This document shows, piece by piece, positions 51,602 to 60,774 of a DNA stretch of 64,000 nt (position 1 is the first letter of the stretch; every line of letters begins with the position of its first letter). The translations under genes and the position numbers were made by a program. The stretch comes from Oscillibacter sp. 1-3 (lineage in GTDB: Bacteria; Bacillota; Clostridia; Oscillospirales; Oscillospiraceae): assembly GCF_000403435.2 (NCBI RefSeq), contig NZ_KE159703.1, positions 394,765-458,764 on the forward strand, written 5' to 3'. The notes under the pieces are model-generated. The model worked only from the letters and a program-made list of their open reading frames with translations, was not told the origin of the DNA and did not search any database.

Positions 51602-52576
51602 ATGAAAAAGAGAGACCTCGGGACCCTGGCCGTTGGCATGGCGCTTGGCGCTGTGCTGACCGGCGGCGCGGCTGCCGCGGGCGTGATGGCGGAGCCCAGC
51701 TGGCAGAACATTTATGTAGACGGCCATCAGGTACACATGACCGCCTACAACATCGCGGGCAACAACTTCGTCAAGCTCCGGGACATCGGAAAAGAGGTGG
51801 GTTTCAATGTCTACTGGGCCAACGGCGTTCAGGTGGACAGCAGCTCCCCTTACACCGGAGAGGCCCCGACCCAAACGCCTCCGCCCACAGCGGCGCAGGC
51901 GGTCCGGGTGAGCAGCTACAAGGGAGATACCCTGAACACGGGAGACCGCAGCGGGCTCATCATTAGCCCCAGCGGGGCGGCCTATACGGTGACCTCCAGC
52001 GATCCGGCGGTCATCGCAGTTGAAAAGGTATCCGGGAGCTGGGTCGCCGTGGCGAAGTCAGCCGGGACCGCCACGGTCACCGCCAGAAGCAGCTCTGGAG
52101 AGACCGGCCAGCTCACGCTGACTGTGACCGGCGGCACAGCGGGCGAACAGCCCTCCGCACCAGAGGGCGGGATTGACCTGTCCGCCAATATGGAGGTCCG
52201 GCAGGAGATGGTCCGCCTCATCAACCAGGTGCGCCGGGAAAACGGCGTGGCGGAGCTGGAGGTAAATGAGGCCCTGATGAATGCCGCCCAGGACTGTGCC
52301 GCCCACCAGATGCGGAATCACAGCCTGTATGAATGGCAGGTACTGCGGGATTACGGCTGGCCTTATGGCGGCGGATTTAACCTGACCTGCTTCACGGCCA
52401 GCGGGTATCACTACGCCGCGCAGACAGCAGTCTTTAACTGGGTCAATTCCTCCGGGCACTTCCAAACGATGATACGGGAAGATGCCACTTGCCTCGGTAC
52501 TGGCGTCTACCTATCCGGCGGCACAGCCTACTGCTACATGGTGGTAGGCGATCCCAATGCGTACAGCCCTCTATAA
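51602..52576 (+). CDS. Secreted CAP-domain protein with stalk and Ig-like domains
   Basis: The 324-residue protein has a signal peptide, a copper-amine-oxidase-N-like stalk domain (IYVDGHQVHMTAYNIAGNNF, VKLRDIGKEVGFNVYW), a Big_2/BID-like Ig domain (about 100-180), and a C-terminal CAP/SCP domain (VRLINQVRRENGVAELEVNE, CAAHQM, YYAAQ-type core). CAP proteins are secreted and often bind surfaces or lipids. GATCAAGGAGG precedes the ATG. A terminator follows. It fits the adhesion block of the element. Confidence 0.85.
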   Translation: MKKRDLGTLAVGMALGAVLTGGAAAAGVMAEPSWQNIYVDGHQVHMTAYNIAGNNFVKLRDIGKEVGFNVYWANGVQVDSSSPYTGEAPTQTPPPTAAQAVRVSSYKGDTLNTGDRSGLIISPSGAAYTVTSSDPAVIAVEKVSGSWVAVAKSAGTATVTARSSSGETGQLTLTVTGGTAGEQPSAPEGGIDLSANMEVRQEMVRLINQVRRENGVAELEVNEALMNAAQDCAAHQMRNHSLYEWQVLRDYGWPYGGGFNLTCFTASGYHYAAQTAVFNWVNSSGHFQTMIREDATCLGTGVYLSGGTAYCYMVVGDPNAYSPL

Positions 52577-52601
52577 CCTAACATTCGATCCACGCAATTA
52601 A

Positions 52602-52640
52602 GAAAAGCCTTTCAGCAGATGCTGAGGGGCTTTTCTTTTT
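52602..52640 (+). terminator. Intrinsic terminator after the CAP gene
   Basis: GAAAAGCC (52602-52609) pairs with GGCTTTTC (52628-52635), with an inner CAGC/GCTG pair, followed by five T (52636-52640). Confidence 0.88.
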
Positions 52641-52669
52641 GCAAAAGCACATGAAAGGACGTTATTTTT

Positions 52670-55600
52670 ATGAAAAAACGAACCCATTTTCTATGGACAC
52701 GCATGACGGCCATGCTTTTGGCATTGGTCTGTGTCCTCGGTCTGTTCCCCTCGCAGGCCATGGCCGCGGGAGACACGATCAAGCTGGACCGCTTTGGAAT
52801 GTCCGGTGTGTCCTATGAATCCGCGGCTCTTGGCCGCTGTTCCCTGCATCAGATGTACTACGCCGATGGAAGCAAGACGACCACCGGATTCTGCGGCACC
52901 AAGGGCGGCGGCATGGGGCAGTCTCTGCTGGGTCAAACCTGGGGACATAAAACGACCCTCTCCGATCCCACGGTATCCATGATGATGGCGTACTATTATG
53001 CCCACTCCACTGGCGTATTTACCGATCAGGCCGAGGCTCTGGGCGTGAACACCATCTGGGATGACGGCTATACCTGGTATATGAACGCCTGGGTACAAGC
53101 TATCATCTGGCGGTACAAGCAGGGCAGTCTCGGCGATCCCGTGGTGGGGTGTGCTGAGGAACTCATGGCTGTCTATAACTCTCTTGAGGGTACTCACTTT
53201 ACCAGCATTGACGATGAGAGGGACGGCTCCTCCTTCCGGGACCGGACGCAATATATTATTGACCTTGGCAATCAGGGCGTCTGGGGAGACTGCGCGGTCT
53301 ATGAGTATACCTTCACCGGCGCGGGAAGCTCCACCCATCCTGCCAGTTCCGTGCAGAAGGTCATCCTCGGTGAGCTGTCTGTAGATCATGAAACACAGGA
53401 CGATTACTCCCTGATTATCAGGAAAGTGGATTCTACCAATCCCACCAAGGGCCTGCAGGGAGCGGAGTTCCATGTGCAGGCGGAAAACGGCTCCTTCTCC
53501 AGGGATGTGGTGACTGGGCCGGATGGAACCTGCCGGCTGGACGGCCTCACCGCAAATACCTACGCCGTGACCGAGACCAAGGCGCCGTATGGCTATGAGA
53601 TCGACAACGCCGGCCCGGAATATGTGGTTCTGCCCAACGGCTTCAGTAGCACCGTGACCGTCACCTTTACGGACACCCCGCCCGCCACCGGCGAGGGCAC
53701 GATCCGCAAAGTGGACGCGGACGACCCCTCCACGGGTCTGGCCGGGGCGGTCATCAAGATCACCGGTGTAGACAACAACTTTGTGGGCACCTACACCACC
53801 GGCGTGGGCGGCTATCTCACCGATGTGCCCTGGGATCAGATGCCCGTGGGAAGCTATACCGCGGAGGAGGTCACCCCGCCGGAGGGGTACAGTCTGAGCC
53901 CGGATGTCAGCAAGACCAAGCAGACCTTCGTCTGGGATGGCAAGACCGATATTGCCCTCATTTTTGAAAACGACGCCCGTGTCAAAATTCGGCTGCTGAA
54001 ACTGGACGACAGCGGCAATCCCCTGCCCGGCGCGGTGTTCAACGTCTTGAAAGATGGCCAGATCATCGCTAGTGAGGAGACAAAGGCGGATGGCAGTATC
54101 ACCATCACAAACGTGACGGAGGGAATGTACGCTTTTGTTGAGGTAAGCGCCCCGGCTCCTTTTGCCAGACTGCGGGAGCCGGTCATCGCCCATGTGGATC
54201 AGGCCGTCATCAACGGCGGCGGCACTGTCACCGTGACGGCTGCCGACAAGCGGCTGCCTAATTTGACGATTCTGAAGCGGGACAAGCAGACCGGCGGCGT
54301 GATCCCCAACACCCATTTTGAGGTCAAGGGCATTCATTTTGGGTTCCACCAGGATGTAGAGACCGGCCCGGATGGCAAGGCGGTCCTCACTGGTATCCCC
54401 GTTGACTCGTATACGGTAACGGAAAAGAGTGTCCCGGACCCGTGGGTCGTTGGCGATGAGCCGACGCAGACAATCTGGCTGGGTGCCGGGGATGACAAGG
54501 AGCTGATCTATGACAACCTCAAGCAGCCCCTGCTCACGCTCAGGAAAATTGACGCGGACAGCCAGACCCCGATCCCCAAAACCGTCCTGACCGTCAAGGC
54601 CCTGGACGGCACGTATCAGGACGATTGGACCACCGGGCCGGACGGCACCGTCTCCCTCCGTGTTGCTCCCGGCACCTATCAGATCACGGAAAAATCCGTT
54701 CCGTCGCCCTACTACCTCCCCGACAAGGACGCGGACAGGGTACAGATCATCACCCTCAGTCCCGGCGATGAAAAGACGGTGGTTTTCCGTAACCGCAAGG
54801 CCCCGGAATTGACCGTTTTCAAGGAGAATTCCATCACTGGGGAGCCGATTGAACACGCTAAATTCCATGTCGTCTACACCAGTAATGGCGAGGCTGCGGA
54901 GGCCCCCGCCACCATCGACTACGGCGAGGTTTTCACGGACTCCAGAGGTGAGATCCGGGTCCATGAGCTGGGCAAGCGGCTGTATCCCGGCGAATTCACC
55001 ATCACGGAGCTGGAGCCCGCTGACGGTTTCCAGCTCAAGGAACCCCTCATCCAGACGGTCATTATCCACGGAAATGAGAGCAAGACCGTCCGTTTCCAAA
55101 ATACGCCTCTCTCGGCACTCGTGGTCTGGAAGTATGATTCCGTCACTGGCGAGCCGGTTGAGGGCGCTATTTTCCAGGTCCGCTATATGTCCGGCACCAG
55201 CGGCTCCGGCGGCACGGTGATCGGCACCTACAAGACCGGCCCTGGAGGCAGTTTCACCATCAACCGCCTGAAAGCGGGCGCCTACACCGTGGAGGAGCTG
55301 GCCAGCGACGGCGACCACGTCATGGACACCGCCCCGCAGACGGCCTATATCTCCGGCAAGGAGCAGGACGTGGTGCAGCTCTACTTCGGCAACAGTCCCA
55401 AGGGCGCAATTTTGATCAAGAAAATTTCGGCCGCCGACCATTCGCCTTTAAGTGACTGCGAGTTTTTTATCACGGACAGCCACGGGACCATGCTGGGCGA
55501 CGCCAACGGCAAGTTCGTGACGGACTCCGCGGGCACCATCCTGATCTCCAATGTAGACCCCGGCACCACCATTGTGGCTCGTGAAACCAGAGCAAAGGAA

Positions 55601-58600
55601 AATTACATCCTGGACGACGTGCCCCAGACCGCCACGATCAAGGCGGGGCAGACGGTAACCCTGGAGTTCCGCAACCAGCCCAAGGGGTCTGTCACGCTCT
55701 ACAAGTACAGCAGTCTGGACCGCCGGACCCCCTTGGAGGGCGTGGGCTTCAAAATCACCTTTGCCAATGGGCAGGTGGTGGACAACATTGGCGGGAAGCT
55801 GTCCAGCAATGGCATCTATTATACAGATGCCGAGGGCCAGATTAACATCAGCGGTGTGACCGGGACACTGGTATTTACTGAGGTTTCCACAATCCCTGGC
55901 TACCTGATTGATGAAAACCGCAAGAGCCAGACCATTGTGGTGAATCCCGATGACCACCAGAGCGTCTACTTCTACAACCAGCCCATTGGGTCCATCGTGG
56001 TCAAGAAAATGAGCAGCACCACGAAGGAGCCTTTGAGCGACGTCGTGATCCGCATCACCCGGGCGGATGGAACTGTCGTGGGCGAATCCAACGGCGAGTT
56101 CCGAACGGACGAAAACGGCTTTATTAAGGTGGACGTGGAACCCGGCAGCTATATCGTGCAGGAGGTAAAAAGCAAGCCCGGATTCCTGCTGGACGACACC
56201 CCGAAAACGATTGAAGTCAAGGGACCCGGCACCTACAATATCGAGCTGTTCAACCAGCCCCTGGGGTCCCTGGTGATCCACAAGTACAGCAGCCTGGACC
56301 GCAAGACGCCGCTGGCAGGTGTACAGTTCAAGGTCAGCTACGCCCCCGGCTGCGTGGTAGACGATGAAAACGGAAAAATTTCCTCCAACGGCGTCTACTA
56401 CACCGGACCTGACGGAACCATCACGATCAACGGCATTGTGGGCACTGTGACTGTGACAGAGCAGGCCACAATCCCCGGCTACACCATCGACCCGGAGACC
56501 CGGAGCCAGACGGTTGTTGTGCGCCCGGATGACCGGCAGGAGCTCTATTTTTACAACAGCCCGAAAAATACCCTCATTATCGAAAAGTACATTGAGGAGG
56601 AGGGTAGTGAGCACAAGCCCCTGAAGGGTGTGACTTTCCTGGTCACCGATTCTTCCGGAGCCGTGGTCGGCAGCAGCAACGGCGAGTTTGTGAGCGGCGA
56701 CGATGGCCGGGTGGTAATCGCCGGCGTGGAGCCGGGGTCCACCATCTCCGTGCGGGAGATCAAGGTACCCGATGGCGTGGTGCTGGATGGCATCCCCAAG
56801 ACCATCAAAATCAGTGACGACGGAGCCAATATCCTCCGCTTCTACAACAAAAAGACGGGCTATCTCGTGGTTCGGAAGCTGGATAAAATCAGCAAGGAGC
56901 CTTTGAGCAACGTTCAGTTTGAATTGACCTACGCCGAGGGCGGCTATGTGGACGACGCCAACGGGCACCTGTCCTCCAAGGGCCTGTACACTACAAATGC
57001 CAATGGTGAGATTCGTGTCCCCGTGGTGGGCACCGTCGTGGTGAAGGAGGTCAAGACCCTCCCCACCCATATCATCGACGAGGCCACCCGCATCCAGAGT
57101 GTCACAGTGAATCCGGCGGATACGCAGACTTTGGTGGTGTATAACGAGCCTCTCTGCTCCTTGACGCTCACGAAAAAGGATGCGATTACTGGAAAGCCCG
57201 TGCCCAACACCGAGTTCACATTGCGGGACGGCGATGGCAATGTTCTGGGCCGCTACACTACCGGCCAGGATGGAACTGTAACGGTGACAGGCCTGATTCC
57301 CAACTCCACTGTTGTGGTGGTGGAATCCAGAGTGCCCTCCAATTATGTCCTCGATCCCACGCCCCATGTCATCACGGTCCGCAACGGCAGCAACAGCAGC
57401 ATGATCACCGGCTCCAGCAGCGGTGGGACCTCCGGCGGAGGAAATGACGTAGTCGTGGAGAACATCCCCAAGACCACCCTCACCATTGAGAAGTATCTGG
57501 AGACGGAGACCGGGAATCAGCCCCTCAAGGGGGTCACTTTCCTGGTAACCGATTCCAGCGGCGCTGTGGTCGGCCCTGACAATGGTGAGTACATCACCGA
57601 TGAAAATGGCCGCATTGTGATCCCCAATCTGGAGCCGGGCATCACCGTCACCGCCAGAGAGATCAAGGTCCCTGACGGCATAGTGCTGGACTCTGCCCCC
57701 AAGAGCATTGAGATCAAGGGCGGCATCGGTGGGCAGACCCTCCGCTTTGTCAACAAGGCAACCGGGTATCTCGTGATCAGGAAACTGGATAAGCTGACTT
57801 CCAAGCCGTTGGCCGAAGTGGAGTTCAAATTGAGCTGCGCCTCCGGCGAGTATGTGGACGACGCATACGGGCATCTGTCCTCCCTGGGTCTGTATAGGAC
57901 GGACGCCAACGGAGAGATCCGGGTGCCTGTTGTTGGAACAGTGGTCATTGAGGAGACCAAGCCCCTGCCCAATTACACCGTTGACCCCGGCACCAAGCGG
58001 CAGGTAGTTACCGTTCGCCCCGCGGACACCCAGACCATCACCGTGTATAACACTCCCATCGGCGGTTTGGAGCTCATCAAGGTCAACGAGGCCGACAAAA
58101 CCCAGCGCATTCCCAACACCACTTTTGAGATCCGGAAGATGGACGGCGGGCTGGTTGATACTGTCACTACCGGTGAGGATGGCCGCGTCCATGTGGATCT
58201 GGACGCCGGGAACTATTGCGCGGTGGAGACCGAGGCGGGCAAGGGGTTCCAGGTGGACGGCACACCCCATTATTTTACCATTGAAGACGGCAAAACCACG
58301 ACCCTGACCGTGACCAACAGGGCTTTCAGCGGCATTCTGATCCACAAGATCGATTCCGCCAGCAAGGCTGGGATCTGTGGGGTGACCTTCCTCCTCTATG
58401 ATGCCAGCAAGAATCCCATTGGGCAGTACACCAGCGATGATAAGGGGTACGTTTATATCGACGACCTGCCCGGCTCCGGGCGGTACTACCTGCGGGAACT
58501 GGAGAATGACGGCTATCTGGTGGATACCCAGCTGAAGACGGTCTATGTCACCGATGGCACCACCACCGAGATCACCTGGGAGAATACCGCTGTCACCGGA

Positions 58601-59434
58601 CAAATCCAGATTACCAAGACCAGCGCCGATTACAACTCCATGAATGGCTGGCCCGCCGGTACTCCGATCCCCGGCACGGAGTTTGAGATCTACCACTACC
58701 GCACCGGCAATCTGGTGGATACGGTCAGAACAGACAAGAACGGCCTGGCCGTGTCTAAGCCCCTGCCTCTGGGCCGGTACAAGGTGGTGGAATCCAAGGC
58801 CGCGGAGTTCTACGGCATCGACCAAACGCCTATTGAGGTGGAGATCGAGTACGCCGGTCAGATTGTCAAGGCAGCCATGACCAACAAGGCTCTGTACACC
58901 AACGTCAGCATCAAGAAGACAGGCTTTGTGGAGGTCATGCCCGGCCAGCAGATCCGCTATGATTTCAGCGGCATCGCCAACAACTCCACCACCGCCCTCA
59001 CCAGTTTCTACTGGAGAGATACCCTGCCCAACGCGGTGCGTCTGGACAAGATTGTCACAGGGACTTACAACGTACAGGGGAATTACAAGATCGTGTACAA
59101 AACGAACCTGAACGGCGAGTACCGCACCATGTACGACAATCTGAACACCCAGCAGAACAACGTGCTGGATGCCTCTCCCGCCGCTCTGGGTCTGGCCTCC
59201 AATGAGTATGTCACCGAGTTCATGCTCTCCTTCGGCGTCGTTCCCGGCAATTTCCGGCAGGTGGAGGCCCCGAGGGTGTACTGCAATGTGGTGTCCTGGC
59301 TCACCGGAGGTACCCAGTTCGTCAACCAGGCGGACGTGGGCGGCGTCTACAATGGGCAGTGGATCATGGCCACCAGCCGGTGGGTCACCAGAGTCTATAA
59401 GCCCGCCAGGCCCCTGCCCCGCACCGGCTATTGA
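52670..59434 (+). CDS. Giant thioester/SpaA-repeat adhesin ending in LPRTGY
   Basis: The 2254-residue protein has a signal peptide (cleavage near SQAMAAG, residue 33), then a Cys-Gln thioester (TQXA-type) domain, with Cys75 in TTGFCGTKGG and Gln143 in NAWVQAIIWRYKQG as the probable bond pair. About nineteen SpaA/collagen-binding-B-type modules of 75-100 residues follow from residue 240; most start like LVIRKLDKLTSKPL and end with an ITEKSVP/VTETKAP-type Glu, so each may form an internal Lys-Asn isopeptide bond. A final beta domain leads to PARPLPRTGY and stop. The sorting motif has no hydrophobic or basic tail. It likely binds host or recipient-cell surfaces. Confidence 0.9.
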   Translation: MKKRTHFLWTRMTAMLLALVCVLGLFPSQAMAAGDTIKLDRFGMSGVSYESAALGRCSLHQMYYADGSKTTTGFCGTKGGGMGQSLLGQTWGHKTTLSDPTVSMMMAYYYAHSTGVFTDQAEALGVNTIWDDGYTWYMNAWVQAIIWRYKQGSLGDPVVGCAEELMAVYNSLEGTHFTSIDDERDGSSFRDRTQYIIDLGNQGVWGDCAVYEYTFTGAGSSTHPASSVQKVILGELSVDHETQDDYSLIIRKVDSTNPTKGLQGAEFHVQAENGSFSRDVVTGPDGTCRLDGLTANTYAVTETKAPYGYEIDNAGPEYVVLPNGFSSTVTVTFTDTPPATGEGTIRKVDADDPSTGLAGAVIKITGVDNNFVGTYTTGVGGYLTDVPWDQMPVGSYTAEEVTPPEGYSLSPDVSKTKQTFVWDGKTDIALIFENDARVKIRLLKLDDSGNPLPGAVFNVLKDGQIIASEETKADGSITITNVTEGMYAFVEVSAPAPFARLREPVIAHVDQAVINGGGTVTVTAADKRLPNLTILKRDKQTGGVIPNTHFEVKGIHFGFHQDVETGPDGKAVLTGIPVDSYTVTEKSVPDPWVVGDEPTQTIWLGAGDDKELIYDNLKQPLLTLRKIDADSQTPIPKTVLTVKALDGTYQDDWTTGPDGTVSLRVAPGTYQITEKSVPSPYYLPDKDADRVQIITLSPGDEKTVVFRNRKAPELTVFKENSITGEPIEHAKFHVVYTSNGEAAEAPATIDYGEVFTDSRGEIRVHELGKRLYPGEFTITELEPADGFQLKEPLIQTVIIHGNESKTVRFQNTPLSALVVWKYDSVTGEPVEGAIFQVRYMSGTSGSGGTVIGTYKTGPGGSFTINRLKAGAYTVEELASDGDHVMDTAPQTAYISGKEQDVVQLYFGNSPKGAILIKKISAADHSPLSDCEFFITDSHGTMLGDANGKFVTDSAGTILISNVDPGTTIVARETRAKENYILDDVPQTATIKAGQTVTLEFRNQPKGSVTLYKYSSLDRRTPLEGVGFKITFANGQVVDNIGGKLSSNGIYYTDAEGQINISGVTGTLVFTEVSTIPGYLIDENRKSQTIVVNPDDHQSVYFYNQPIGSIVVKKMSSTTKEPLSDVVIRITRADGTVVGESNGEFRTDENGFIKVDVEPGSYIVQEVKSKPGFLLDDTPKTIEVKGPGTYNIELFNQPLGSLVIHKYSSLDRKTPLAGVQFKVSYAPGCVVDDENGKISSNGVYYTGPDGTITINGIVGTVTVTEQATIPGYTIDPETRSQTVVVRPDDRQELYFYNSPKNTLIIEKYIEEEGSEHKPLKGVTFLVTDSSGAVVGSSNGEFVSGDDGRVVIAGVEPGSTISVREIKVPDGVVLDGIPKTIKISDDGANILRFYNKKTGYLVVRKLDKISKEPLSNVQFELTYAEGGYVDDANGHLSSKGLYTTNANGEIRVPVVGTVVVKEVKTLPTHIIDEATRIQSVTVNPADTQTLVVYNEPLCSLTLTKKDAITGKPVPNTEFTLRDGDGNVLGRYTTGQDGTVTVTGLIPNSTVVVVESRVPSNYVLDPTPHVITVRNGSNSSMITGSSSGGTSGGGNDVVVENIPKTTLTIEKYLETETGNQPLKGVTFLVTDSSGAVVGPDNGEYITDENGRIVIPNLEPGITVTAREIKVPDGIVLDSAPKSIEIKGGIGGQTLRFVNKATGYLVIRKLDKLTSKPLAEVEFKLSCASGEYVDDAYGHLSSLGLYRTDANGEIRVPVVGTVVIEETKPLPNYTVDPGTKRQVVTVRPADTQTITVYNTPIGGLELIKVNEADKTQRIPNTTFEIRKMDGGLVDTVTTGEDGRVHVDLDAGNYCAVETEAGKGFQVDGTPHYFTIEDGKTTTLTVTNRAFSGILIHKIDSASKAGICGVTFLLYDASKNPIGQYTSDDKGYVYIDDLPGSGRYYLRELENDGYLVDTQLKTVYVTDGTTTEITWENTAVTGQIQITKTSADYNSMNGWPAGTPIPGTEFEIYHYRTGNLVDTVRTDKNGLAVSKPLPLGRYKVVESKAAEFYGIDQTPIEVEIEYAGQIVKAAMTNKALYTNVSIKKTGFVEVMPGQQIRYDFSGIANNSTTALTSFYWRDTLPNAVRLDKIVTGTYNVQGNYKIVYKTNLNGEYRTMYDNLNTQQNNVLDASPAALGLASNEYVTEFMLSFGVVPGNFRQVEAPRVYCNVVSWLTGGTQFVNQADVGGVYNGQWIMATSRWVTRVYKPARPLPRTGY

Positions 59435-59453
59435 GCAATTCCATCTGTGTTAA

Positions 59454-59485
59454 GAGAGGAGCCGTCCGAAAGGGCGGCTCCTCTC
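59454..59485 (+). terminator. GC-rich hairpin after the adhesin gene
   Basis: GAGAGGAGCCG (59454-59464) pairs with CGGCTCCTCTC (59475-59485). No T tract follows, and the next ribosome site (GGAGGTGA) lies ten bases on, so some read-through to the conjugation genes is likely. Confidence 0.65.
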
Positions 59486-59506
59486 CCTGTATCTGGAGGT
59501 GAGAAT

Positions 59507-60016
59507 TTGAAAACAGAGGGAAAAAACCGATTTCAATTGGAAAGCCTCCGTCAGTTTGTACTGGATGGGAAGCCGCTGAGTGCGGAGGTGTTTTGCGGTG
59601 CGATGGCTGGTATGTTTCCTAATGTGAAAGAGGAAGCGATCCAGCCGTGGCTCGAATTCGTGGATGAGATTACTCAGAGCGGCCAGTATGTTGACTTCCA
59701 GGAGGAACCGGACCTGGAGACTGCCAAAGCCCACTGGTACGATACCCTCCTGGCTGGCTTTTGCCAGCTCAAAGCCGAGCATGGGGAATCCTCCGCCGCG
59801 AGAACGCTGGAGCTGGGACTGGAGCGTCTTTGCCTGTACCCCTATGAGCTGGAGGAGGCCACGGTACAGCTCGGTCAGGGGGCCAGCCTGGAAAAGCTGG
59901 GACAGATGATGCGGGACGGCTTTCTGGAAAGCGAAACAGCGCAGTTCCCGAAGCTGCGGGATGTGCTTGGGTTAGACGCCTCGGCTCAAAGTCCGCAAAT
60001 GAATATGAACTTTTAA
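59507..60016 (+). CDS. Hypothetical helical protein of the conjugative element
   Basis: TTG 59507 lies five bases after GGAGGTGA and is preferred over upstream starts that run through the hairpin. The 169-residue protein is acidic and helical (LESLRQFVLDGKPLSAEVFC, LEKLGQMMRDGFLESETAQF). It ends SPQMNMNF, again a Met-rich tail. No known domain is recognised. It sits between the adhesin and the DUF3852-like gene. Confidence 0.65.
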   Translation: MKTEGKNRFQLESLRQFVLDGKPLSAEVFCGAMAGMFPNVKEEAIQPWLEFVDEITQSGQYVDFQEEPDLETAKAHWYDTLLAGFCQLKAEHGESSAARTLELGLERLCLYPYELEEATVQLGQGASLEKLGQMMRDGFLESETAQFPKLRDVLGLDASAQSPQMNMNF

Positions 60017-60033
60017 TAGGGAGGAAAACCGAC

Positions 60034-60366
60034 ATGAAGTTTAAGAAGATGATCCGTATCCTCGCCATCGCCATGATGGTGGCGGCTCTCTGCTGCGCCC
60101 CCGCCCTCGCCGCGGGGGATGTCGCCGCAGCTGTGGAGAGCACCTGGAAGGGCGCCGCCACGCAGATCAAAACCGTGGTGGAGAAAGTGGTCTTCCCGGC
60201 GCTGGATATGATCCTCGCCATCGCTTTCTTCACTAAATTGGGCATGGCGTATTTTGATTATCGGAAGCACGGACAGTTCGAGTGGACCGGCCCGGTGATC
60301 CTCTTCGCCTGCCTGGTGTTCACCCTCACCGCCCCGTCCTATATCTGGGGCATCATCGGCATCTGA
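60034..60366 (+). CDS. DUF3852/Maff2-type small membrane protein of the transfer apparatus
   Basis: The 110-residue protein has a signal-like first segment (IRILAIAMMVAALCCAPALA) and two more membrane helices (VVFPALDMILAIAFFTKLGM, WTGPVILFACLVFTLTAPSY). Its size and topology resemble VirB2/TrbC-type pilin or VirB3-like proteins, and it matches my knowledge of DUF3852/Maff2 proteins that precede VirB6-like genes in Clostridia conjugative elements. GGGAGG precedes the ATG. Confidence 0.78.
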   Translation: MKFKKMIRILAIAMMVAALCCAPALAAGDVAAAVESTWKGAATQIKTVVEKVVFPALDMILAIAFFTKLGMAYFDYRKHGQFEWTGPVILFACLVFTLTAPSYIWGIIGI

Positions 60367-60378
60367 CGATGCCGGAAA

Positions 60379-60735
60379 ATGACTTTCTGGCAGGAATTGC
60401 AGACGGTCATCAGGGTGCGGTACCCGGACGCAGTCTGTCTCGGAGGCGCCTGCTATCTCCGCTTGAATGGCGGAAATCTGGCGAAAGTGGAATCCGCCTC
60501 CAGCGGCGGCTATTATGACGGACTCCGGCTGACCGTGCTGAACCGTCTGTCCGGCCCGGTGGACACCGTATCGCTCCGCTCCTGGGATCTGCCCCATCGC
60601 AAGGGGAGCGAATCCAAGCGCGGAGAAGACGCTGGGTGGGATGTCTGCCGTCCATCGCCGGATATTGGCGCGCTCTGGGAGCTGGCGGAGAAATACCTGT
60701 GCCTATTCCGGGAGCCGGACTCAGAAATGAGGTGA
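60379..60735 (+). CDS. Hypothetical protein
   Basis: The 118-residue soluble protein (MTFWQELQTVIRVRYPDAVC...) lies 12 bp after the DUF3852-like gene. It has mixed character with no motif I recognise (CYLRLNGGNLAKVESASSGG). The ribosome site is poor, and its stop overlaps the GAGGTGA site of the next gene. Its position between two transfer genes suggests a role or cargo in the same operon. Confidence 0.55.
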   Translation: MTFWQELQTVIRVRYPDAVCLGGACYLRLNGGNLAKVESASSGGYYDGLRLTVLNRLSGPVDTVSLRSWDLPHRKGSESKRGEDAGWDVCRPSPDIGALWELAEKYLCLFREPDSEMR

Positions 60736-60774
60736 TCAATCATATTTATCTTTGACTTCGTAGCCTCCACCATC

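Noticed and set aside
55448-58825. 1125-codon minus-strand frame opposite the adhesin gene
   Set aside because: Its length comes from the repeated modules and codon bias of the plus strand; the product has no recognisable fold and no ribosome site.
53400-59000. Repeated DNA in the adhesin gene as a CRISPR array or tandem repeat locus
   Set aside because: The repeats are protein-coding SpaA modules of 75-100 residues with diverged DNA, not short identical repeats with unique spacers. No CRISPR array was seen anywhere in the window.
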